Shown one piece after another: positions 33,228 through 43,300 of a DNA stretch of 64,000 nucleotides (within the stretch, counting starts at the first letter, position 1; each line of letters starts with the position of its first letter). The notes under the pieces were generated by a model that worked only from the letters and a program-made list of their open reading frames with translations, had not been told where the DNA came from and did not search any database. The translations under genes and the position numbers were made by a program. The stretch is from positions 437,657-501,656 of the forward strand of contig VWZS01008147.1 of NCBI GenBank assembly GCA_013397075.1, given 5' to 3'. Source of the stretch: Rhabdornis inornatus (Eukaryota > Chordata > Aves > Passeriformes > Rhabdornithidae).

Positions 33228-33350
33228 CCGGCCCGCACCGGCACTTCCGCGTTGTGCAGCGCCCGCCGCCTTCCGGCTGCCCGCCCGCGCCGCTCCGCCC
33301 GGCACCGCGGCCGCGACAACAGAGTTCCGGTGCTCCGGGGCAGCAACACC

Positions 33351-33740
33351 CGCGTCCGTGTCCGTGTCCGTGTCCATGTCCCTGTCCCTGTCCATCCAAA
33401 CGGCCATCCCCATGTCCGTGTTCATCTACACAGCCATCCCCATGTCCGTGTCCGTGTCCATCTACACGGCCATCCCCATGTCCATCCACACAGCCATCCC
33501 CATGTCCGTGTCCATGTCCATGTCCATCTACACGGCCATCCCTATGTCCATGGCCATGTCCATCTTCGCGTTCGTCTCCAGCCCATCCCCACGCCCATCT
33601 CCATGTCCAGCCCCACATCAATCCCACATTCGTTCCCGTGTCCATCGTCGCGTCCATCCCCATGTCCATTCGCACATCCATCTGAAGGTCCATCCCCAGT
33701 CCAACCCTTCATCCATCCCCACATCCGTGCCCACATTCCA
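33351..33740. repeat. Hexamer-derived minisatellite, (TCCRTG)n with TCCATCYACACGGCCATCCCC units
   Basis: TCCGTG and TCCATG hexamers are interspersed with a longer unit read as CATCTACACGGCCATCCCCA. Copies become more diverged toward 33,740. Because periods are multiples of three, several frames on both strands stay open (up to 266 codons on + and 173 on -), giving His-Pro-His-Val or Pro-Cys-Pro patterns. These are by-products of the repeat and not genes. It starts about 125 bp upstream of the visible STX16 coding sequence. Confidence 0.9.
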
Positions 33741-33833
33741 TTTAGTTTCTTTTTTCTGAATCCCTCCCACCTGTTCCTTGCCATTTCCTTTGCTTCCAGT
33801 CACTTTTCTGTTTTCCAAACAACTACACATGGC

Positions 33834-33922
33834 TTTGTTTTTTGTTTTTTTTTTTTGTTTTTTTTTGTTTTGTTTTGTTGTTGTTGATGATGTTGTTGTT
33901 GTTGTTTTGTTTTTTGTTTTTT
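33834..33922 (+). repeat. T-rich / (GTT)n simple repeat
   Basis: Runs of T broken by single G pass into GTTGTTGTTGATGATGTTGTTGTTGTT and back to T-rich sequence. It could be the remnant of a poly-A tail in antisense, but no retroposon body is recognisable beside it. Confidence 0.9.
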
Positions 33923-34914
33923 AAATGAATCTCAACCATTCAAAACCCAGGATGTTCCCTGAAAGTGAACAAGTCGTTTAAAATGACAATATGGGGTTTG
34001 ACTTTTCAGAAGAGACTTTTCAACACGGTGAATAAAATTACTTTTCCCAGCTGCTCTGTCAGTCCCAGTGTGGGGCAGATGTGACACAAGGCTTGGGCTC
34101 CCTCCAGTGCATCCCATGCCTTTATTCCAAGGGACATCTGTCAAATCCCCCATGGAATCAGCAGTGGCCACTGTCCAGCACAGCCAGGGGAGCTGTTCCC
34201 CGTGGATCATCAGGAGACTCCCCCACCTAAACCCTCAAAACACCCTCCCAAACCAGCCAGTATTTACACATGTGGAACTGTAATCACAACCACATTTTCT
34301 GGAAATGTTATCTCATTTTATTTAACCGCCTGGGCAAACTTGTTCTGTGAAAAATAGGGGGAAAAAAATTCACTCTGCTATTATAAGATATTTGGGGAGT
34401 TTTCTTGAGCAGCCCTTCTGCCTCAGTGGGAGAGACCTGAAACTTGGAATTTAGCAAAGAAATAAGCTCGAGCCATACCAGGCCTAGCACACACATTTTA
34501 TTCTTCGTGGTCTGGTGAAATCTGCTTTCACTTTGGCTGCCTGACAAAGGCTTTTAAAGTATATGTGTGTGCTTCATTTCTTCATGCTAATTTTTAATCT
34601 ACTGTAACAATTTTTATACTATGAGAACAGCTAATGACCTTCCTGCCTTCTCTTGGCATTCCTGCTGTGGCTGGAGGTCAAGAGACATTTCTCCTGCCAT
34701 TGGTGGTCTTGCCATGATCTTTTAGAAAAAACCTTTCAGAATATCTCATTTGGATGGAGAACATGAACTCAGTAGGAAGCCCAATGTGCTGGAAGTTGGT
34801 ACACAGCAGCAATTAACATATTTTGCTTTCTGATTTTCACCAACTTGAAAAGTTTTGGATGTTGGGCAGGCTTGGAATTTATGCAAGGGCTATAAAAATT
34901 ATTTGGGACTCGTA
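33923..34914. other. Non-coding, nothing recognised
   Basis: About 1 kb upstream of STX16 without a recognisable exon, repeat or RNA gene on either strand. Confidence 0.55.
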
Positions 34915-35710
34915 CACAAAGGGGTAAAATTCTGCAAGGAATGGGTCCAGACTTAGTGAATAACCACTTCAAAGTGGATATTAGGAATAAGCAAAGGGAG
35001 TGGAAGGAATGGAAAAAAGGATTAATCAAAGAAAACTACATCTCAGAAGTTAGGAAGTGTAGGCATAAAGGGAAATGTGCCAGAAGTAAAGCTAAGGTAG
35101 ATCTTGCAAGGGAAATTAAAACAAATAGCAAAATGTTCTTCAGGCACACATAGCAGGAGAGGAGGGGGAGAGGTGGTGAAAGGGGGAGAGGCAGGACACA
35201 AATGAATGTGTAATATATAGTGGAAATGTACACAGAGGAAATGAATGCATGGAGACAGAAATTACCTCATCCAAGTGGAACAAATCATCAAGATCATCAT
35301 GCGACAATGATTTGGGCTAAATGATTGTTATAGACACCTTTCAGCTGGAATATTCTAATTTCTGACTCAGACATCCAAGAGCACTTTATATCTGGCTGTG
35401 TAACAGCATCCCTGCATGAGCAACACAACACAATTTGAGAACAGGAAAAATTCTTCCAGCTTTTAAAAAGAGGAAAAATGATTGAAGTCTGATCCAAATA
35501 AAATGCAAGACTTTGGGATAAATTTAGCAAGAAAGAATAATAGCAGACATGATGACAGAGAGAAACGGGCTAAAAGACAACATGGATTTATTTACTGAAG
35601 GGAGACAGTGCTGGACTAACCTGATGACTTTGTAAGGTAGTTGGTTTTCATAACGGATAAGAGCTGGTAGTTCTATTCTGCCTGGTAATGAATAAATGTA
35701 GGCTGGAAAT
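34915..35710 (+). mobile_element. Old CR1/L3-type LINE relic (endonuclease-RT linker and early RT)
   Basis: Around 34,996-35,150 the + strand encodes WKEWKKGL followed by SKAKVDLAREIKTNSKMFF, which resembles the segment before the reverse transcriptase in CR1-clade LINEs. Further on, AAAAGACAACATGGATTTAT reads KRQHGFI and is followed by a frame-disrupted TNLMTL. This is the conserved Q-x-GF...TNL block of CR1-type RT. Stops and frameshifts make it dead. Ends are approximate and the family assignment is from memory. Confidence 0.6.
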
Positions 35711-38267
35711 GAGAAGAATATGTTCAACCATCAGAGGATTGGATCCTGGTGTGTCCTCCCTACAGGCATGGCACAGGCAAATGACCACATTAGAATGTTG
35801 CACTTGAGCTGATCATAAAAACCCAGATCATATTTTCTCCTCATAAGACAGCACACATCTTTAAATACATCTTCCTGAGGGCTGTTGCATGTCTGTGCCT
35901 AAGCCCACTGCTGTAGCTTGGGAGCCTGTTCTTCCTTTCCTTTTATCTGCTTTTTAAATTCCTGTTCTCTCCTGCTGCTCCCAGTGAGCCATGAGATAGC
36001 AATGCTGCCTGCACTGGCACATTCCTGCACCCACCTCCTCCCACAGCCAGGGCCTGGTGGGGAACTTTCCAGTTACTACTGTGGCATTTGGATCTGGCTT
36101 CTGGTGGAAAAAACCAGTCCATATTCAGAAGAACATTCTATTTTGAGGTGAATAGATAAGCATACTTTTTTTCCCTTTCTTTTTTTTTTTTTTAAATGAC
36201 AAGTTAATCAGAGACATATTTCAAACTCCAGCTTTTAAAAAACTCCTTTGTTGTGGTCCCACCCTTGTATCACTGTTTGGGTACCCAGGCCATGTGAAGG
36301 GCAAGCAGAACTTATGCTCCAGTGATCAGATGAAGGTCAATCCCCACGATGTTTTATCTTGTGTAATTGAGTAGATACACGGAGGAGGTGAAATATTGCA
36401 CTCTTTTGAAGCCTGAGCAATCAGCTTGTGCCAAATTTAGGATTAATGGACCGTGAAGTGCATTTTGCCCTGAAAAATCCCACCATTCTTTTGCAGATGG
36501 AACACTTCTCTGCCAGAGAAGTTCTTCTGCAGGAAAGTTTCTATAGAAAAAGCCAGCAAAGTGTCTGGGTTACCTCTGTCATTGCTAGAGGTGCATTCTC
36601 TGCACGGGAATTGAGTGGCTTCCGGGAAAATTGATCATATTCTTGCCTTTATCTTGCTGCAGAAGGATTTCAGGTTTTAGGGCTGTCACACTTGCAGTTT
36701 CCTGAGCAGGTTAATCACTGAGCCAGGGTTTGTTTGTCCAGGGAACTGGAGCTTCCCGAGGTTTGCAGTGGGTGTGATTCTGACAGCATCTCTGTAGGTG
36801 GTGCTGCAAGGCAGGGAGATGGGAACAAGAACTGCCTGTGCTGCTTGTAAAATTCAGTCCCTTGGTTTCTCAACCAGCTCTTGGTATTCCAGCTTCCTTA
36901 TAAGAAAATGAGACATAGTTGCCCATAATGTCTTCATTTTGGTGAGCTATAATCTGAATGCACCCATTGGAAACAAAAACAGAGAACTGTTATTTTCTTT
37001 GGGTTCAAACAGCTGATATTCTGTGACTCTGCCTGGAAAACTACTGTTGAACAAACTGACTTTTCATATTGATCTAACTGTACCAGCATTTTAACAGCAG
37101 ATTGTGGAATCTAGTGAATTCCAGAAAAACATCTGAAAAAGAATAATAATTTGGTCATGCAAAGACACTAAATAATGGATGTTTAAATAATATAGAGAAA
37201 TAAATTCATGTCTCTAAAGGGGCTCTGTCCTTTTTTGCTCAACATGAAGCGTTGCCTTGAGTTCAGCTGCTCTTCTGCACACTGAAAAATGGTAGAATGG
37301 GTCCTGCAAATGTGTCTGTACTCCTCCCCTGCTACTGAAATGCAATCAATCCAGGTGGAATCAGGTCTTACTTTAAGCTGAGTAGGCAGTGAAGACTGAT
37401 GTGTCTGCTTGGAGGGCTGGGAGGAATTTTTTAATCAAAATTCAGCTGCATGAATTTGGTGTTTACAGGCAGACATACTTCACATACATAATTACACAGG
37501 CAACCTTGTTCAAAGGCAGATGTGAGGCACAGTCTATGAGTTTGTACCCCAGTCTCGTGACAGAGTAATAATGCCTGTGGTACTTAAACAATGGAACAAC
37601 TCTGTCATCCAATATTGTGCAAAATTCCTTCCCTCAGCTGGGCACTATATTAAATCTTCTGTGTCACCACAGTGTAGGTCACCTCTGCAGCAAAGATAAA
37701 AGGTTGCTCATTGTAGACATTTATATCTCTGCTTACCCTAATTATCTTTCCAGTAGTCACGTGAGGGTATCCTGGTTTTAAATTGAGCTATCAAATATAA
37801 AAATGTGTTAGTGGTCTCTTCCTTGTAAGGTGTATATGATTTTAGATCCAGATGGGACTCCTAGCATCATGGATGTGGTTCTTAGCTGAGCAGAAGTTGT
37901 AGGGCTGGAGGTATGGCAGTAATTAGATGTTGATGTGCAGAGATGGTGAATTCAAGATGTTCTGTCCCCTGAATGTTTGCTACTGACCATGGTGATGATG
38001 TTACCCTGCAATTTATCTACCACAGTGCACTCTGTGAGTGCTTCCCTCGTGCTTCAGTGCAAGTCAGTCAGTCCAGTCACTGCCAGAGCACCTTTCCCTG
38101 GGAGGTCAAACCACCACAGACAACACAGCAGACATTCAAGGGTCAAACAGAACCGTGCCTGCAGTAAGAGAGAAGAGAAATGTGTTGTTTGCATCCTAGG
38201 GCAGACTCCCACAGTACTTCAAGTACATCCAAACATGAACATAGTGTAGTCAAAATAAGTAGACAAG
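35711..38267. other. Non-coding, nothing recognised
   Basis: No exon or defined repeat was found apart from a run of T at about 36,179-36,193. Open frames are short and isolated. Confidence 0.5.
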
Positions 38268-38515
38268 AGAAGTATTATTATTCTCTTTTTAGAGATGAGG
38301 CGCCAAGGCATGAGGAGATTCAGTGAGCAGCTCTCCTGCAGATATGTGTAATGTAAGAGCTGGCAATAAAACACAGGATTCATCGTTGCTGCCATTCCAC
38401 AGATGGAAAAACAAAGTCACAGAACAACAGTGGCTTGCTCAAGGTCGTACAGGGTATTTATAGCAAACCCAGAACCTGAATCTGGAGCTGCTGAATCCTG
38501 GTCAGCATTTTTCCT
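38268..38515 (+). mobile_element. MIR-like (CORE-SINE) relic, possibly two pieces
   Basis: TATTATTATTCTCTTTTTAG, then AGATGAGGCGCCAAGGCATG, resembles the MIR core (fall-off words: GATGAGGAAACTGAGGC). From about 38,390, CATTCCACAGATGGAAAAAC with GTGGCTTGCTCAAGGTC and AACCCAGAACCTGAATCTGG resembles the same core again, with its TTGCCCAAGGTCACAC and AACCCAG blocks. Either two ancient copies or one rearranged copy. Diverged, so moderate confidence. Confidence 0.5.
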
Positions 38516-39778
38516 AAGGGAATCATGGATAAAGAGATTAATGTCAGTAATTTCCCTCAAAGCAGCAGAACTTCAGTAACAGAAGAAAGACAGTTGCAGA
38601 AAAATATGCCTCTTCTTGTGCTAGAAAAAGAAGCTTAGACTCCTGTATCCCCAGCAACTCATACCTATGTTCTTGTTATCCTAATTAGTGGCAATGTTCC
38701 ACTTCCAGAAGGTTTTATCTCTTTGAATTAGGTGATTTTTTTTTTTAAACTAACAAAATTAGAGAAGGCAATTCAGAAAGATGTATTACAGTAGATCATG
38801 GTCTGACATTCATTCCAGCAATAACAACTGTTATCAAAGAAAGATCTTTTATATAAATGTAGGAAACAAGTCAGGCTAATAAAGACATGAATAGGGTTTT
38901 GCACATTACAATGTAAAAATAATCAATGAAACAGCAAAAAAAGTCTAGTCAGAAAGTCTGCCTAATGAGTGTTATCTTGCACAGAAGTAGTCTGGTTCTG
39001 GTTTATAATGATAGCATTTAGCCATAAATCATTCTGAAACGAGGGAATTTCAATGCCAGTTGGGAGCAGCAGAGGGCACGTAAGAGTGGGGTCCTACTTC
39101 ACAAAACTTCACTTTTTTTTGGCCTAGATCTTCCTGTAGGGTGAGGAACTGTAAATACTGATTTTCTTAATGAACTGGTGCCCAGTTATTACCAAGTGGC
39201 TGTCCTGTGGTGAAGAAATCTTAGATTTCCAGGCGGGTTTTCTGTCTCTTAGAACTGCTGCCTGCAGCTGATGTGCTATGCCAAGATACTGCTGCACATC
39301 ATGTTTATTGCTATTCTCAGAGGTGCTTGGAAATAGGAAATGATAGAACCTGAGATAAATAGAGGTGATGTAAGAGATGATGTACAAGGAAGGAAACTGG
39401 ACCAAGCAAAGAAAGTTTATTAGACCAAGGGGAGCAGGCAGGGAGGGGGGCACGAGCGGCTGCTGAGAATGGCCATGGGGAGATGATGAAATCCCCTTTC
39501 TGCCATAAATAGCATCACAGTGGGGAAAAATACCAGAAAACCCAGAGCAGACCATACATCTGAAATCAAAACAGAAGGATTGCACGGAACATCAGAACGG
39601 TGCCTCCTAGAAATGAGCTATTTTTTTTTCTTTCTCTTTTCTTCCTGTTGCCCAGATAAAAGAATTACACTGTCTCCACCATCTGAGAACTTCCACTCCC
39701 CAGGGCCTCATGGGAACATATCCTATTGTCCCCAGTTTGAAGAAACTGAGGCAAGGGGTTGTGATGCTGATTTGACAA
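38516..39778. other. Non-coding, nothing firmly recognised
   Basis: No exon was seen. A T-rich run occurs at 39,621-39,629 and short open frames are unsupported. Part of this stretch may be older retroviral or LINE debris next to the LTR, but I cannot name it. Confidence 0.4.
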
Positions 39779-40312
39779 TGTCCTGGTTTCAGCTGGAAAA
39801 AGGTCATTTTTTCTGCCTAGTAGCTGGTACAGTGCTGTGTTTTGGATTTGGGATGAGAATAATGTTGATGTTTTAGTTGTTGCTGAGTAGTGGCCAAGGA
39901 CTTTTCATCCTCTCATGCTGCCCTGCCAGCAAAGAGGCTGGAGGGGGGCACAAGAAACTGGGAGGGGACATAGCCAGGACAGCTGATCCCACAGACCAAA
40001 GGGATATTCCAGACCATGTGGCAGCATGCTGGACAAAAAAACGGGGAGAGTTAGCCAGGGGGTGGTGAGTGCTGCTTGGGGACTGACTGGACATCACTCA
40101 GTGAGTGGCAAGCAATTGCTTTGTGCATCATTTGTTTTGTGTATTCTTTTATCACTATTATTTTTATTTTCCCTTTCTTTTCTGTCCTAGTAAACTGTCT
40201 TTGTCTCAGCCCATGGGTTATGGCTTTTTGCCAATCATCTTCCCCAGCCCACCATGGGGCATTGAGTGAGGGCTGAGTGGTGTTTTGCTGCCTGCTGGGT
40301 TTAAACACAACA
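39779..40312 (+). mobile_element. Solo LTR of an avian endogenous retrovirus
   Basis: The element opens with TGTCCTGGTTTCAGCTGG, contains CTAGTAGCTGGTACAGTGC, TTAGTTGTTGCTGAGTAGTG, GGCTGGAGGGGGGCACAAGA and GGGATATTCCAGACCATGTG, and ends at GGGTTTAAACACAACA. It thus has TG...CA ends and about 534 bp. These words are familiar to me from LTRs abundant in passerine genomes. An AGTAAACTGTC segment sits where the polyadenylation signal is expected. No gag, pol or env sequence adjoins it, so it is a solo LTR. The flanking 5 bases (GACAA / ATTGT) do not form a target-site duplication, pointing to age or mis-set ends. Confidence 0.85.
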
Positions 40313-43300
40313 ATTGTTGTTTTCACCAAGCTACCCTCATTTCATCCCTCTGGAGTCATGGATGCCTGATCTTGGATGACTCACACAGCCCAGACTCCTC
40401 TAGTTCACCTCCCACTGATGTCCCCATGCCTGGCCTTAGGCCAGGACCCCTCAGCTGTGGGGCTCCAGCTGCTCTGCAGTGACAGTGAATACCTCCTTCA
40501 CTGACCCGTGCCCTGAGCTCCCCAGCCATCCCCACTGCTGGGAGAGGATCAGGGTGTGAATGGTGTCAGGATGTGAGTGATGTCAGTGGCGGGCAGAGTG
40601 GGCAGAGGGTTATTTTGACCTCACACCTCCTTGCTGCTGTGTGTAGGCTGCTCTGGGAGGCTCTGTGCTCTCCAGGGTGTGTGGCCCGATCCCTGTGCTG
40701 TGCTGCCCTTGTACCCCTGCTGGGAAAGGCAGTCCAGGGTCTGTTGGCTGTGCTTTTCAGGGGTGGCCATATCTTCCCGTGCTTGGAGTACATCCACCAT
40801 TGACCACAGAGGGTTCAGGGTTCTTGAAACCCTGAGCTGAGTCGCAGGGAAAAACCAGAGACCCGTGGCTGAATTGTTGCACCCAAGGGAGGGCTGGATC
40901 CAGTCTGTGCCAGTTACTCTGACACAGCCACCTCATTTTCCTTGCATGGGAATGTTCACCCTGGCTTCTCTGCACTGTGTCCCTCTTAAAATCCTTAGAA
41001 GAGGCTGTCAGAATCACTCAGCAGCAGGAAACACTGGGCACAAGGATTGTGGAATTCAGGATCTGCCTGAATCTGCTATTCTTGGTGCTTCAGTGACCCA
41101 ACTCTCAGCAGTGGCTTTCCCCACCATGGAGAACGAGAGCGTGTGAGAGCCCAGGAGCTGTTCCTGAGCAGGGGCCAAGGAAAAGGTCCCAGTCCTGCCC
41201 TGCCTTCCCTGCAGCAGAGTGTGGAAGGTGTTGGGCTGGGAGAAGTTAGAAAGACGTAATTTGGCTCTGCATGTTTTCTTGAGGTATTCTGTCTAAGAAG
41301 GCTCAGCAGCTTTGCCTATCCCCATCTCAGTTTCCTGACCAAAGATGAGGTGCGAGGAACTGAACCACATTCCCTGGGAAGAGCTGATAGAGCCTCCCCC
41401 GCCTCTCTCCCTCCTCTGGTGCTTCAAACCAAAACAGCTGGAAACTTCTTGTGGCTGGAGATGTGCTGAGTGGCCTGGCTGGAGTTCAGGGAGAGGTAAA
41501 GCAATCCCACCCACCAGTAGCAAGGGCTCTGTGCCACCACCAGCCCTTGCGTGCCCTAAATCCTGGCTTCCTGGTAATTGCTATCTCCATAAATACCAGC
41601 CGTTGGGCAAGAGAAGGGATTCCCATCACTGGGCTGTGTTCTGTCGTGTGAAATATGAGGTGTGACACAACACACTGGCATGAGGCAAAGCAGTTGTGTG
41701 CTGATGTGGTGACACACTTGAGGCAAAACTGGAAAATTTGATCCCTTCCTGCCCGCGGTCTCCCAGGCGCTGTGGTGAGGTCTGATCCGCTTTGCTCGGG
41801 ATGTGGAGGGAAAATGGGACCCGGGGCCAGCACCAGCTGCAGTTCACGAACTCAGATGTGTCAGGTTGGCAAATGCCCGCCAGGCTGAGGGGTTTGCTGG
41901 GCTTGGGTCCTGCCACAGCTGGGTTATCCAGGCTGAGCACAGCCCAGCCAGGTTTGTCCCTGCCGGAGCTCAGGGGAGGTGAGGAATGCTGAGCTGGTTT
42001 TGGCACTGTTCTATCAGAAATGGCTTTGGCCAGTTGTTAGTCTGGCTCCAGATCCAGCTCCAAAGGTCTCTCTGCTGCACCAGTTACCCCTGGGACCAGG
42101 ATTCACTCCTGTTGAATTGAAAACAACAGAGCTGCTGAAGAACAACAGAGCAACAATTGTGTTTGATTCTCCTGAACAGTCTGAGAGTGCAGAGTTCTGA
42201 GAGTTCTCCTGCAGTCTGAGAGTGACAGGGATCCATGAACACATTTCTGTGCTCCCTGCATTTGCTTCTTTACCTTCCTCTGCCTCATTTCTGCTTCTGG
42301 ATAACTTTTCTCCCATTTTAAGCATGATGGCAGATACGTTACAGAGATCAAACCCCTGGACAAGGAGAATTTGCCCTCTCCTGCAGCACAGTTGTTAGTC
42401 TCTACCCGTTTTCATGGCCCAGGGATAGAATGATGCTGTCCATGAAACCATGATCATGCTGATCATGAAACCATATCACAGTGGTCAGTGCAGTTGTAGA
42501 GCCAGAACTGCATATCTAATCTTCATGTGGTCTGACAGCAGAGCAAACACAGGGGGGTGACAGCAGGCATGAAATGCTGGGGGGTGAGAGGAGGAATCTC
42601 CTCAGTGAGATGTAGCTCCAAGCAGTCCTGTAGATACCCACCCATCTCCCTCCAAGTGCCATTCCTCAGTGTTCCAGGCAATTACCTTGGAGTTCCCATG
42701 TGGATTTTGTAAAACCGATGTCAAAACCGGCCCAACAAAGCCACAAAATGGATCCTAATTTCTGTCAGTTCTAGCACAGCACTGGCACAGGGAAATGAGG
42801 ACCAGCGGTGCTCCCTTGGGTCAGTGTGTACATACACACTCATCCTGAAGGGTTTCTGGATTTTTATGTAATACAAGTGTCTTGAAACAGATCTGTTTGC
42901 TCAGGATTAATGAATAATGTGCAATTAAAGCCTGTACAGGAGGTAGCAAGTAAGAACAGCTCCAGCTTTGCTCTCTTCCCAGGATTTATTTCATGTACAC
43001 ATTGAGGAGTGCTTGTTTAAACTAATACATCTCTTTCCATTCTTTAGGACAGATTTCTGGTGTTGACTGCAGAGAGGAGCAAACCCCAGGAAGTTTGGAG
43101 TCTGTTTTTCCAGGTCAGGTTATTGCCCAAATGGTGAGCACGTGAATGTGGACTATATTTCTGTTTTGCTGTTGGGAAAACCTGGGCACAGGGTTTGGAG
43201 AGGCAAACCTTTGGCTGAGAGTGACACAAATAACATTTGAGTCTGAGCTCTCACCAGCAGATCAAGACCTCCATATCACTAGAAAAATGTGCTGAAGTAT

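Larger units (their letters stand above)
33000..33345. promoter_or_regulatory. STX16: STX16 CpG island
   Basis: CpG-rich sequence surrounds exon 1, with two GC boxes (GGGGCGGG at 33036-33043 and 33053-33060), as in a housekeeping-type promoter. Exon 1 and an N gap lie within it, and the minisatellite begins at its upstream edge (minus-strand sense). The exact transcription start cannot be placed. Confidence 0.7.

Noticed and set aside
32959..33887. Overlapping long open frames (266, 251, 169 codons on + and 173 on -) beside STX16
   Set aside because: They are produced by a repeat with a period divisible by three and lack splice context and plausible protein composition.
34915..35153. Single-exon protein-coding gene of 70 codons
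   Set aside because: Its sequence resembles the CR1-clade linker before reverse transcriptase and continues into a frame-disrupted RT block, so it is LINE debris.
39124..39876. Retroviral coding remnants next to the LTR
   Set aside because: Short open frames on both strands show no gag, pol or env motif. The LTR is treated as solo.
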